From positions 434,001-498,000 of the forward strand of contig JAVLUZ010000150.1 of assembly GCA_036768485.1 (NCBI GenBank): a DNA stretch of 64,000 bases, given 5' to 3'. The notes beneath the pieces are model-generated. The model was not told the DNA's origin. It did not search any database and saw only the letters and a list, made by a program, of their open reading frames with translations. This document shows, in pieces, positions 1 through 11,600 of this stretch. The position numbers and the translations under genes are program-made. Source of the DNA: Mermis nigrescens. Lineage: Eukaryota; Nematoda; Enoplea; Mermithida; Mermithidae. The number at the start of each line of letters is the position of its first letter. The stretch's first letter is position 1.

Positions 1-289
1 TTAGAACCCTTAAGCTTACAAAATTATATTTAAAATGGGGATGGTTATTTAAATTATTCAAATTATCCTAAACTTATATTTCACCGCGTTAAACGGGTAT
101 CACGATAAATTATAATGATAAAATTATTGAGGATAAAAATCGCAATTTTTTAAATATTTATTTTTATTTTATCATTATGTTTTTTATGATTTTATTTTTA
201 TTATTATTTTTATATTTTTATTACTATTTTATATTTTCATTATTTTATTCTTTATTATTATTTTTTACTTAAATTTTTTTATTATTCGG
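1..289. other. AT-rich low-complexity DNA
   Basis: T-rich simple sequence such as TTATTATTTTTATATTTTTA. No gene seen. Confidence 0.8.
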
Positions 290-690
290 CATAGATTTTT
301 CGTGACCGCCTTTGTACGCGTACAAAGATTTTTGGGAGGACAAAAACTGTAAAAAAGGTGTAAAATTCCCAAAAAGTTTCGGCGCTTGAAAACTATTTGT
401 TGTCCCATATATGTATCTTTAACATGGCAAAATTTGCATTTAGGATGTTAAAATGTCAAATTTTTCGCCGCTTCGAACCGTTTCGAGACAATTTTTACTA
501 AGTGGAATGTCAACGGGTCCCAGAAATTAGCTAAAATACTCTACCAAAGATCGAAAAACCCTGTTTGACCACACTAGAATCCCTACTGTACTATATGATA
601 GTACAAAAAATTTGCATAGTACAAAATGTACAAAGACTTTTGGGACCATCTTTGTACATATACGAAGGGACCTTGTACCAAAAACAAATA
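290..690 (+). repeat. Family I repeat (copy 1)
   Basis: Blocks GTACAAAGATTTTTGGGAGG, AAATTTTTCGCCGCTTCG, CAGAAATTAGCTAAAATAC and ACAAAGACTTTTGGGACC in the family order. No TIR or TSD defined. Confidence 0.65.
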
Positions 691-1540
691 TGTTCTGTCT
701 TGCGGTCGGAAATACATGCAAATTACATCAGAGGGATATTCAGCAGGTCGATCTTTTAGGTGGATTGGCCCCTATTTGGAGGGGCGATAAATGAACTTTA
801 TTCCATTTTTTAATGGCAAAAAAAGCACCTACATAAAATTGGCTTAAAAACGCAATTTTTGCCAAAAATGGGCTAGAAATTATTTTGTCTTTGGGGATGT
901 TACATGAAACAGGTCGAATCAAATTAGTTTTATTTATTCGATTTTCATAATATCGATAATTTTGATAATTTATTTCAACTCGATTCGATTCATTTTAAAT
1001 TATGATGTAGTAAGTGTGTATTTAGTAATTTTTAATATTGAATAATCGTTTTGGGATACGCTTTCCAATCGCTTTTTTATACTTGATATTTTTTCTTCGT
1101 TTTTTTGAAAATATATATTATGTATAAATAAGTAAATTCAGAATCTACGTACGAATATAATAGTGAATCAAAATGTGAAGACTATGGGTTAAATTATTAT
1201 AGTGCTATTAATATAAATCGGTTATAAAAAATACGAAATGTGTGAAATGAGATTGGGCCTTTGGAAGTTGTGAATTTTTCTATCACTATTTCGTAATAAT
1301 AAATTATTTATTAATTTTAAAATTGTATATCTTTGAAAAATCTCTCAAAAAGTTTTCCTCAGAAATTTTCTACCTTCCGTACTTTTATGTAGATCTGTGT
1401 AAAAAGTCTACTTTTAATTATTTTCGGAAAAATAAAACAAGTCCATCGGCAATTTTCGGTGCGAAACTGTTAGAATTCAATGATTAATGATAATTAATAA
1501 TACTTTTTAAGTAAAATGTATATTCAACAACTCTTCCTAA
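691..1540. other. Unassigned AT-rich DNA
   Basis: No ORF, splice pattern or repeat with clear boundaries, apart from short pieces shared with family I near 700-760. Confidence 0.6.
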
Positions 1541-1684
1541 CAGTGGCGGATCCAGGATTTTCCTAAGGAGGGGGGGGGCGGTGGCGCCCTAGGGGGAACC
1601 CTGACTTGGGCTCAAAAAACTCTCAATTTTGCGCGCATCATTTTGGGCCACATGGGGGCGGCCGCCCCCCTAAATCCGCCCCTG
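1541..1684 (+). mobile_element. Family A MITE (copy 1)
   Basis: 144 bp from CAGTGGCGGATCCAGG to TAAATCCGCCCCTG (imperfect TIRs), flanked by a perfect 8-bp duplication CTTCCTAA (1533-1540 and 1685-1692). CAG-type termini and 8-bp TSDs are hallmarks of non-autonomous hAT elements. No coding capacity. GGCGGCCGCCCCCC occurs near the right end. Confidence 0.9.
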
Positions 1685-2204
1685 CTTCCTAATAACTTTT
1701 GCCCCGCTTGACTTAGAGTGATGCGATTTAAATTATTCGGTAGGACAACAATTTATGGCTTTTGATTGACAGCAGATATGTAACCAATGAAGATTTTTGG
1801 TGCAACAATTTTTACTTTTTGGGCAAAACGTCAAAAAAGCACCCAAAAATGGCAACAAACCAAAATTTTTTGCATAAAAATCGGGGAATCAAACATTTTT
1901 GGCTTTGAAGAGGAGGAACGATTAGTAATGTGTATATGAGTAATGATGAGTAATGAGCCTTTTAGGTAATTAATCATTAATTATTATTTAATTGATTATT
2001 ATTTATTCAATTGATCAATTAATTACATGATGAGTAGATCATAAAACTGAATTAAATCAAATAAGGAAATTGACGATTCCCGTTTCAAATGCATGAGAAC
2101 AACACGCCGCGGAAAAAGACAATTTTATAGCTTTGATAGACGTTTCAAGCGTAGATTTACTAATCAAGACAAATAATTGACATTTTTTTCGTGCGGCATC
2201 AAAG

Positions 2205-2402
2205 CTCTGAGAGGGTGCAAGATTTTTTCAAAGGTCAAAAAATAACCTTAACAATGGTTGTATGGCGAAATACACCATTTTTCAACGTTTCTCATCCAGC
2301 ACTATCCATTGACTTTAAAAAACTGTAAATTTTTAAAAATTGAATTCTGGGGGTATTTTGGTTTCTGGGGGTGCATACCCCCCAACCCCCCCCCCGACGC
2401 CC
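2205..2402 (+). mobile_element. Family B MITE, degenerate copy
   Basis: Carries the family core GCAAGATTTTTTCAAAGGTC, ACTATCCATTG and the TGGTTTCTGGGGGTGCAT end, finishing at GACGCCC. Both termini are decayed; no TSD. Family B (about 240-280 bp, ends CATACxTGGGC) has more than 20 copies in the window. Confidence 0.7.
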
Positions 2403-2917
2403 AAAAAAGTAATGTTTACAAAATAGTTAGTAGGAAAATAGAATAGCCTGGATCGTGCACTTAAGAGCTCAAAAATTCTGGGTGGGTGTCCCTGGCCATT
2501 CTTGTGGGGACTACTGACCTACAATCTTCGGCTGCAAAAGGACCTAAACAAACAAGTGAAAAATGGTCGACAACGCATTTTTACGAAAATTGGGGATCTA
2601 AAATTTCCGACTTGAGGGGGTGGAAAAGACGTCCAACTTTGGGGCGATTCCCCCATACAAGAACATGGGGGTGAGGTAGTATTACCCTCCCGAGCTTACT
2701 TATAGCTATACAGCGATTTTGGCCGGAAAAATCATTGCAGTACTATATCCTTTTTTGGGCTCAGAAAATTAGCTGTACACCCCGTTTGGGCTCATAAAAC
2801 TAGCTATATAGTATTTTTTGAGCTCAGAAATCCTATTTACTTGTTGTTCCTAAGTTTCAGAAGGATATATAGCTATTTTCTCGACTACAAAATGAAATTA
2901 TTAGCTATTTTTAGTCC

Positions 2918-3038
2918 AAAAAGGCTATATAGTTATGTTTGTGAATTCAAAAAGGCTATATAGCTAGTTTTCTGAAACCAAAAAGGCTATATAGCTACTT
3001 TTCTGACCCCAAAAGGACTATAGAGCCGTTTTTACGAA
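2918..3038 (+). repeat. 31-bp tandem repeat, four units
   Basis: Units start AAAAAGGCTATATAGCTA and continue GTTTTCTGAAACC-like. The two central units are nearly identical. Older, more diverged units with CTATATAG extend back to about 2700. Confidence 0.85.
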
Positions 3039-3357
3039 ACACGTAGCTACACACCTGGCTATTTTAGGTTTTCACCCTCCTGGAACGTTAACCTTGCGCA
3101 CCTATGCCCCCCGAACCCTTCTGTAACAAGTGTGGCCGGGATAGGTCGATGAGTCTGCGATGTTTTGCCCTATGCTTTTTCTTCCAGAAAACCCTAGCGG
3201 TTTACACTTACATAATTGTGATTATAGCATTTTCAACCCGTTCTCACGTACCATTCTGTACATTTGTATTCGTGGCTTTTAAGAAACCCCCAAATTTCGT
3301 ACATTTTTTATTGACAAAATTTTGTACTTATCTGCTCACCCTGAATCATTGTCTCAT

Positions 3358-3525
3358 CAGGCATGTAGCTGGCCGTCCTGTTTTGGGGGGACCAACACCA
3401 ATTTTGGGGGGACTAAGCACAAAAAGGCCAAAAATAGCGCAAAATAACGTTTGAAAAGTCATATTTTTCTGAATTTTGGGGGCCCGGACCCCCACCTCCC
3501 AATTCGCATCACGGCTACGTGCCTG
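3358..3525 (+). mobile_element. Family C MITE (copy 1)
   Basis: 168 bp with TIRs CAGGCATGTAG and CTACGTGCCTG; TSD TGTCTCAT / TGTCCCAT (7 of 8). The body contains the family-specific CTGGCCGTCC, ACCAACACCAATTTTGG and AATAACGTTT blocks. Confidence 0.88.
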
Positions 3526-3876
3526 TGTCCCATTGATACATCAATATTTGCTCTTAGAAAAATTGACGAAATCTCAATAATTAAACTTTTTGCTCGAAAA
3601 TTTCAATTGGCCGGCACTTGTTTTAGTTTTTAGTTACATAACTTTGTGGTAAACAATGAGTGTTGTCAAGACATCTAGACACGTAGCAATGAAGTTTTAG
3701 AAGCGCGAAGTCATTTTGGAAAAAATAAACTCATAAACTTTTTTTTTGTGCTTAAAAAGCATAAGAAACCCAAATTTTAAGCGTTTGCAAAAAATCGTTT
3801 TTTCTCATTCCTGCATAGGCTCTGGCTCTTCTTGCTGCATCATTTTTGTCATCATTTTACGATAGTCCAAATGATA

Positions 3877-4078
3877 CAGTGGCGGATCTAGGATTTTTCT
3901 AAGGGGGGAGGCGGTACCCCTAAGGGGACGGAACCCTGACTTGGGCGAGAAAAATTAGCCGTTTTAACCCGAAAATCGCTAAAAATCGCCTAAAAATGCT
4001 TAATTTTGCGCTCTATTTTGGGCCAATGGGGGTGCGGCCGTCCCCCCCGCCTTTCCCCCCCCCCCAAATCCGCCCCTG
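3877..4078 (+). mobile_element. Family A MITE (copy 2)
   Basis: 202 bp, CAGTGGCGGATCTAGG to AAATCCGCCCCTG, with a perfect TSD AAATGATA (3869-3876, 4079-4086). It is longer than copy 1 through the internal TTGCGCTCTATTTTGGGCC part. It was inserted at the edge of a family J element that follows from about 4087. Confidence 0.9.
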
Positions 4079-4086
4079 AAATGATA

Positions 4087-4500
4087 CATGCACATAGGGG
4101 GTTTAACACCTATCTAAATGGTCAGCCGGGCAGCTACTGCGCAGCGAGTTTGAGCGGATGGAACGTTTTTTGCATCAATTTTGAGGTAAAAGGAGTGAAA
4201 AAGTCAGAATTTTCCCGCGCTTAGCGCCAGATTAGTAATTTTAAGAACTGTTTACTTAAAAAGCGCCCGAAATTGACAAATTCTTGCATTTTTAAGCGTT
4301 AAAAGTGATATAATACAGTCAAAATGGACTAAAAATGCTTTTAAAACGCAATATTACCACCAAAAAACGTTTTACAGGCTATCTTGACCGTTTTGATTGT
4401 TAAAACAGCTGAAAAAAATCTTGAACGGTAAATTTACTGTTTTGGACTTTGGGGATTCCATCCTCCCCCTGCCTACCCGACCCCGTGCACCTATGGCCCA
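4087..4500 (+). mobile_element. Family J element (4.1 kb)
   Basis: CATGCACATAGGGGG, then GGTCAGCCGGGCAGCTACTG, GATGGAACGTTTTTTGCATC, GCGCTTAGCGCC and an end at GTGCACCTATGG. The left end touches the TSD of A copy 2. Confidence 0.75.
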
Positions 4501-5053
4501 GATATGTACATGCATAGCTTGGATTATGTATGTTCACACACCGTGATTTTAAAAGTTCTTCTAAGTATTTTTCATACGGTTCAAGCCAAATGGCTCGGTT
4601 TTTAAACGCTTTTTGTTGATTTGATCTCACGAATGATTATTATGCATGTTCAGCATCACCGACCTGGTGATTAGACGGCGGGCTTTTTACCTGAAATGGC
4701 CCTTAATCTTATATAGACTTGGAATGTGCGAAAAACTGCCATAATTTTGGGTTTATAAACGATTTTAAGCTTTTTTTTGTAAGAAATTTATTTTTTCGTG
4801 TTTCACCTCAATTTCGCTTTATGTATTTTCCAGGAACTTTTTTCATTTTTCTATTTTATCCGCTTAACTGCGCGGATCCCCCCCCAGGTCCCCACGTTTG
4901 ACCATGTTAGTCAGGGGAGGATTTCCTAGGGGGAGGCGGAAGCGGCCCCCCACCCCCATTGGCCCAAAATAGTGCGCAAAATTGAGGATTTTTAAGCGAT
5001 TTTTAGCGATTTTCTGGCGCCTAAGTCAGGATTCCGCCCCCACCCCCACCCCT

Positions 5054-7032
5054 CAGTGATCGACCGGGTACCCGGGCCCGGCCGGTCATAGCAGGCCCGG
5101 GCCCGGGCCCGGCTGAAACCACCGGGCCTCAATCGGGCCTCAAATAATTATCGTTAATATTTTACACGTTTACTATTTCAGCTGTTGTCCGTATTTCTTA
5201 CGAATTTGCTAGCCTGTGATTCTATTTAAATCCATTTGCCTTACTTCTGCCCACCTGCTCATTATCATATACTTGTCAACTTCATATGTGCATTCATCTT
5301 CTATACAACGCTTCAATCAGAGGCGTAGCTAAAATTTTGGTTCGGGGGCATACACAAAAAAATTTTTTAAGACTAATTTTGCATTGAATGTTAGTAACGT
5401 TATGTACCTATAATAAAACTGAGTTTTTCGACCTTTAGTAGTGTAGCCTAGCTAGTTTATGGGTTTCTGACAATCAGAAATACAAAAATGTTAATCCGCG
5501 GGAAACGCCGGAAATTTTTGAAATGTTTACCGTTTTCATGTAGAATTTACAGTCTTTTAATTGAGAAACAATTCGGAAATCATAAGAGGCGCAAAGCACC
5601 AAGGAATTTAGTAATCTTTTACTGTCCTTAACATTTTGTAGCCTGTGAATACTAATATCCTGTGATATTTTGCCTGATTTAGGCTATTAAACGCAATGCT
5701 GAAGCTTTACAAAAAGAAAGAACAATAACCAGCAGCGCCATGCGCCGGAAAATTTTGACGTTTTAGCTCTTTAAACACAATTTATATCGCTTAAATCATA
5801 CAGAACAGACAAATTAATTTCGGCGAACCCTTTTTCCTTTTCGTCCTCCCAACAATCTCGCTGTACACATGTACAACGAGATTTTACGGCGGGGAGGGGG
5901 GGCTGCGGTGGCGCGCTCAATCGCTCCCTAGAAAATTTCGTAAAAAAAGCACTTTAATGTTAAATACTGTCGCTAAAATTTTCGCAAAATCGGCTAAATC
6001 TCGATTCTAAATTAAGCCCACAACACTTAAAATTGATGAAGTCCTACATTGTACAAGATTTCTGAGCTGAAATGCGCTTTTCGACCTCTGCTAAGTATAA
6101 AGCGCAGCAAAGAGTGCTGTAAATAAGATATAAAAAAGATGTATCAATGACAATTTTGTTTTTATCGTTTTAAGGCCCATTTGTGGTCTTCTTATTAACA
6201 AGATATAATTCAGAAAAGCAGAAAATGCGCAAAAACATAAGAAAATTTGGCCATTCCTTTTATTTAAAATAGGATAATGTGTCCTGTCCTTGTAAAGAAA
6301 GACAAACAAAGCAACAATAAATATAATAAAGACTCGGCGCGAAGCGCCGGAAAAGTATTGACGCTTTTGCCTTTTTGAACTCAATTTTCTGGACACAATT
6401 ATTACACACGAAAAATCAACAAAAATTTCTGAAAATTTCGGGGGAGCATGTGCCCATAATCCCCTGCCTACGCCTATGGCTTCAATACGTGTCCTATCCT
6501 ATACACTACACAATTTCAATTGACGTCAATGTACGCTATAGTTTGAGTTCTAAAATCCAAACAGCATATCTTCTATCCTACCATATCATAGTCGCTGTTA
6601 TGTCTTAATGCATGAATTTAATGCTCAATTTCCTTTAAATATCTACATGAAACCTTGTGCTTTTTCAAACCGTGTTTAGTTGCACGTGCATTTTAATAAT
6701 GGAATTGCGCGCTATTGTATTAAAAACTTTGTTCTTGCTTGAATAATGCTACCAAAATCCTTGCTAACTACTTAATTTATTTTTAGAAGGATTGAATAAT
6801 TAACAGAGCTTAGAATTCAAAAATCTTCGTGATACAGCAGTAAGCCTTGCGTTTGACAAATAACAAATGTAAAATCGGTCTCAAATATGTATCTTATGCA
6901 TAACATTATGTTGGAAGCAAGGCATGTTGTTAGTATATAAGCCCGGGCCCGGGCCCGGTACCAAGCCCGGCAGCAAAGCCCGGGCCCGGCCCGGGACCGG
7001 GCCCGGTATTTTTTGAGCCCGGTCGATCACTG
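5054..7032. mobile_element. Element F1: TIR element with GC-rich CCGGGC subterminal arrays
   Basis: Starts CAGTGATCGACCGGG and ends with its exact complement CCCGGTCGATCACTG. TSD is CCACCCCT / CCCCCCCT (7 of 8). Just inside both ends are irregular runs of CCCGGG/GGGCCC, a striking contrast with the AT-rich interior. No transposase is visible, so it is non-autonomous. It contains element M1 (5318-6478). The second copy, F2, lies at 61324-63709. Confidence 0.85.
5318..6478. mobile_element. Element M1 (TIR CAGAGGCGTAGC), nested in F1
   Basis: 1161 bp between CAGAGGCGTAGC and CTACGCCTATG, with a perfect 8-bp TSD GCTTCAAT (5310-5317, 6479-6486). The interior contains the GGCGCGAAGCGCC hairpin motif (about 6338). 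A 101-codon open stretch on the minus strand (6091-6396) has no resemblance to a transposase that I recognise and is probably chance. Confidence 0.85.
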
Positions 7033-7609
7033 CCCCCCCTTAGGGGTACCGCCCCCCATAGGAAAATCCTGGATCCGCCACTGATGTTAGTTATACCTGG
7101 CACGTGGGCTTTTGATAAAACCTTACCCTTCATTTATACTAGTTCAAATGATGGTTATTACTTCTGCCGAAATTATTCTTCCGGCTTATTGTCATAAAGC
7201 TTAAGATAAATATTCGATAAAAAATAAAGATAAATGTGTAGATAAATTTCAATAAAGTTGATAAATAAATCAATAAATAATTTTTTGATAAATTGGTTTA
7301 CAAAAACACGTATCAAAAGCCCGGTAGAGCGTAATTTTTTATTTCCGTTTTTCTTCTTTAAAAGCAAATTTAAGGCTAGAGATGTTAGAGAAAGATGTAG
7401 AATCTGAAAAGTGCTTGGCGATACAAATTTAATGCGACGAGAGAAAATTAAAAAGTACTACATCAGTACATTTATCAGCTGAGTAAGCAAATATAGATTT
7501 TTCGTCAACAGTGTGTTTATGGGTAGAGACTTTGGTCATTGTTCAAAGTTTCATTCGCGATTTTAAGTTCAAATTTAAATTTGAATTTCAATCGCAATAT
7601 AGTTATCCA

Positions 7610-7905
7610 AACACCTGGGCGTGGGGGATTGGGGAAATGCACCCCCCCAGAAGCCAACATACCCATTCCACCAGAAATCAAAATACCCAAAATACCCCCC
7701 CCCCAGAAACCAAAAATACCCCCCCCCCCTCGGAATTCAATTTCTAAAATTTTTTTGGTTTTTTTCGCAATTTTTTTATTGTCAATGGATAGTGCTCGAT
7801 GAGAAAGTTGAAAATGGTGTTTTCGCTATACCACCGTTGTAAAGGCCGTTTATTGACCTTTTGAAAATCGTGCACCCCCCAGAATTTGGGTGCTGCCCAC
7901 GTATG
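7610..7905 (-). mobile_element. Family B MITE (7.6 kb)
   Basis: Reverse orientation, AACACCTGGGCGTG to GCCCACGTATG; TSD GTTATCCA / GCTATCAA (6 of 8). Has long C runs in the ACCCCCCCC part. Confidence 0.78.
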
Positions 7906-8325
7906 GCTATCAATGCGCAGTTTAGCCGGTCTTTGGTCAGAAGACGGCTGAACTGCTTTTTTCAGTTATAAAATGAGTTAAAAGTGATCATTTCCTTAGA
8001 AGTGGTGCAAAATACATACATACATACCTTATTTCCAAAGTTTTTTTAAGTGATTCAAAGCTTTTTTAGATGATTCAAAGCTTTTTTTTCAAAAACTTCG
8101 ATTTTTATTACTTTTTTAACGATCATTTTGTCAGATTTTACCTTGAAAAAAATTTTTAACCATTTTTCGTTCACAAAACTGATGAATTAGGGCGATTTAT
8201 GTGTAGTCAATTGGTTTTCTTAGCTGGGTTTTAATTATTACACAAGCGTATTCCTTAATTATTTTTCACCCTTTGAATTATTTCTATGTTAAGGTTAAAA
8301 TAACGCAAAGCGGTCTAATTTTTAA

Positions 8326-8495
8326 CAGGCAAGTAGCTGGCCGTCCTATTTTTTGGGGACCAACACCAATTTTGGGGGATTAAGCCCAAAAAGGCCAAAA
8401 ATAGCACAAAATAACGTTTAAAAAGTCCTATTTTTCGATTTTTTCTGAATTTGGGGGGTCCGAACCCCCCATTGCCTATCAGATATACGTGCCTG
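8326..8495 (+). mobile_element. Family C MITE (copy 2)
   Basis: 170 bp, CAGGCAAGTAG to ATACGTGCCTG, with a perfect 8-bp TSD ATTTTTAA (8318-8325, 8496-8503). It ends 44 bp before synaptojanin exon 1, close to where the branch point would be. Confidence 0.9.
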
Positions 8496-8539
8496 ATTTT
8501 TAAACTGACTGTTCCACTCGATTCATTTCGTTCTTTAAG

Positions 8540-8624
8540 CCGAATCCACCGAACCGATCGATATTTACGCCATTGGTTTAGAAGAAATCGTCGATCTCAA
8601 TGCATCGAATATCATGAGTACTAG
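8540..8624 (+). CDS. SYNJ: Synaptojanin exon 1 of window: 5-phosphatase, ExIVDLNxSN segment
   Basis: An 85-nt exon reading [20 protein letters not shown] then ASNIMST, the segment of inositol-polyphosphate 5-phosphatases containing the conserved IGLxExVxLNAxN box that helps bind metal and substrate. The acceptor AG is at 8538-8539 and the donor GTACGG follows 8624. It enters with one base owed and leaves in phase 2 with AG, which joins the C of the next exon to make Ser, continuing [13 protein letters not shown] exactly as the family does. It lies 45 bp downstream of a family C MITE (8326-8495). The preceding exon (WNVNG motif) was not found in the 8.5 kb upstream. Confidence 0.88.
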
Positions 8625-11600
8625 GTACGGTGCGTAAATTTTTTGGTCCAATGGCCCGCTTGTTGAGAAATAATTTTCTATAAGTTGAATTTAGCAGAGT
8701 GATTTTACGGACCATAAAAATGAATTCGTTTTTTCTCATTTTTATACTTTTTTCACATTTTTGAGGTGCTTGTATTTGTATATGTACATACATATCTGCA
8801 TTACTTGTGAACAAATTATACTCTTACGTATATCTTTCTAACAGGGCTTACAATTACTGTCTTATTTTTGAGACTTATCTTATTAGTAGAAGTAATGTTC
8901 AGATCAAGAGTTACATAAACGCTTTGGAACACAGCTTTTGACTGTCGGACTACATTTACATGTAGAGATCCCCCTCTCACCCAGAAACGGCTTTTTTCGC
9001 CGTGCATTCCTACAAAACTGAGATTTTAACCCCCTAGCCCTGAGCTTTTCGGGATTCATACAATTTGCGTTTTTGGATGACTTTTAATTCTTTGACATTT
9101 CGACCAAAAATACATGGAAAGCCATTACCCACTCCACAGAAATAGTTCAATTATTCCCCTTTCACCGAATGATCGGCTACCATAAATGGGTGGAAGGGTT
9201 CACCACATAAAGTTCTCCCCGGAACTTTTTAAACCCACCATTAGAATTCGCGATTTTCAAAAAAATAAAAAAAAAACTGTAAGAAATGTGCTGTTTTGAG
9301 CGTTTTCAGCTAACTATTTGCTCAAACTAGCAAAGAAAAATGCTCCAATGGAGCAAAAAGGACGAATATGCTTGGGATTATGAATTATTAAGGATATAAA
9401 AGGAGTGGACTGGAAAAAAGCTACCTATGTATATGCCTAAAGTCGCAAAATCTGTTAAAAATCAGACTTTCTCTAAGCAACGCAAAAAATCGAAGTATTT
9501 TCTGCGGCTTGCATATTGAAATGGACTATTGGACCGAAAAAACGATTGAAAAAGCACCATGTTAGCCATGCAGTAGCTACGGTGAATTAGATGGAGTGAA
9601 CTGGGCGAGACTTTGCAAGCCAATTAAATGAAATAGCAAACAGCGATGCATTCAAGACAAAGGATTTGTTGGTTTAATGCAGCAGGAAACGCGTAAGCTT
9701 ACATGAAACAGACTAAATATAGGTACACTTGCATACCCGCAACGATTGTGTGCAGTGATCAATTGACGCCAGGTTGCTTGCTGTAATGCTCATAACAACA
9801 AAATAAAACACATTTAAATACAATTGCAATTAGCTTTCAATCAAACACGATAAGAAGCAAGTCAGCGTTGCAACTTGCAAGCGATTAACAAAAACTAGAC
9901 ATTTAAGATCATGTTCATAGACTCTTATGGGAAGTATTGGAAATTATTCAAAGAAGGGTATAGTTTTTCAGAGGCCGCAGAGTATACTTCGATTTTTCGC
10001 GTTGCTTAGAGAAAGTCTGATTTTTAATAGATTTCGCGACTTTAGGCATACACATTGGTAGCTTTTACATAGTCTCCTCCTTTTACATCCTTAATAATCC
10101 ACAATCTAGAGTATATCCGTCTTTTTTGTTCCATCGGAACATTTCTCTTTGCTTGTACTCTACTTTTAGCACGATATCTGTAAATCATTCAGTCAACACG
10201 TACGGTAACATGCCACAGTAGTAGCAGCAGACCAAGAACGCGGAAAACAATATTGTTCTTAACATCAGTAATATATCTTTTTTAACAAGACAACCTTACG
10301 TTATTCAAACAGATCAAAAGTTTTCTGTATAAACTTACGCAAATATTGGGTTTAAAGAACACTTACGCTCAGATTCGTATTCCTGACGTTACATGAAACA
10401 TTTTGAAAAAAATGCTTCTGCAATACGCCGAAACTAAATTTAATTTTCAGTGTAAACTTTGCATAACTACTGAGTATAGAGGAAACATTCAGATTCGTAA
10501 TCCTCATCATACAGAACAAATTTTGAAAGAAATTATCGTTTTGCAACGCTCTGGAAGAAAAATAAACTTGTAGTGTAAAGTACACAGTGCAAACTTTATA
10601 CAACTACTAAGTATATAGAAAAGTAACAGTCAGATCCATAGTTCTGACGTTACGTAGAATTTTTCGGAAAAAAATAGGCTTCCGCAAGGCTCTAGAACTA
10701 AATTTAATTTGCAGCGTAAACTTTACACATCCACAGAGTGTAAAGAAGATTTTAGTCGGTTTCGTAATTCTGATACTACTTCTGATATTACGATCGACAT
10801 TTACGAAAAAATTATGTCTCCATAATGGCCTGAAGACAAATAAATTTTAGATGTGAAGCCTTTTTACACCACTGTCGAGTGTAAACAGGCACGCCCAGCT
10901 GGCTTGTCACGTTTGATTCCTGGTTATTTTTAGACTTGAGATCATGTCCAAACTCACAACCGTAGAAATTGGCAGAAAATAACAAGACATAATTACCGTT
11001 TAATACACCCAATTTTTGACTTTATACCTCCCGAAAAAAGCTAAATATTTATGTAAATAAACGCAATTTGCAGTGACGTGTACCCCTTAGAAAGTACTTT
11101 ATTTTTATTCTATTCGACCTATCCCGACTTCTAAACGGAGAAAGTGGCGTACATAAAACTGACAAAAACGTATTTTCCACCATTTACCACACTGCAAACT
11201 TTAAAAATCTAAACCTAAACCACTATCGAGTGTAAAGAAATTCGGTTTCAGTCAGTTTGTAGCCTTTGAATCGTAGTAGGTTTGTATCTGGGAAACTTCG
11301 GTTCCGCAAAATATATAAGATATTTACCAATCAATGTATGGAAAAACTTGTTTTTTCGTCCATTTTACACCCCTTACACCATATTTCATTCGATATATTG
11401 GAATTCTTCTGATATTTTACGAAATTGTTTTCTCATTCTTACGCTCTGAAAAGATGGCGCATCGTCAGAAAAGCCAAAAAAATTATGTTATAGAAGCGTA
11501 GCCATTTTTTTTGGATCCAAGATAGGCACTGTAAAAATTTCTCTGACCCTCAGGAATTCCCATGCTGTTCAAGTGTCTGTCGGCTACCCGAAATTTTGAA

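Larger units (their letters stand above)
4912..7083 (-). mobile_element. Family A MITE (copy 3), split by element F1
   Basis: Outer ends CAGGGGAGGATTTCC (4912) and GGATCCGCCACTG (7083) with a perfect TSD ATGTTAGT (4904-4911, 7084-7091). The element itself is 4912-5053 plus 7041-7083, in reverse orientation; the rest is element F1 inserted into it with its own 8-bp duplication. Outermost layer of a three-deep nest. Confidence 0.88.

Noticed and set aside
2092..2176. 27-codon basic ORF (MRTTRRGKRQFYSFDRR...)
   Set aside because: Too short, no splice or homology support; no match to the missing Sac1/5-phosphatase exons.
6091..6396. 101-codon ORF on the minus strand
   Set aside because: Lies wholly inside element M1, has hydrophobic low-complexity composition and no domain; probably chance.
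1..8539. Search for the upstream synaptojanin exons (Sac1 CxxxCxDRTN, WNVNG)
   Set aside because: Neither motif was found by eye on the + strand; these exons are probably outside the window.
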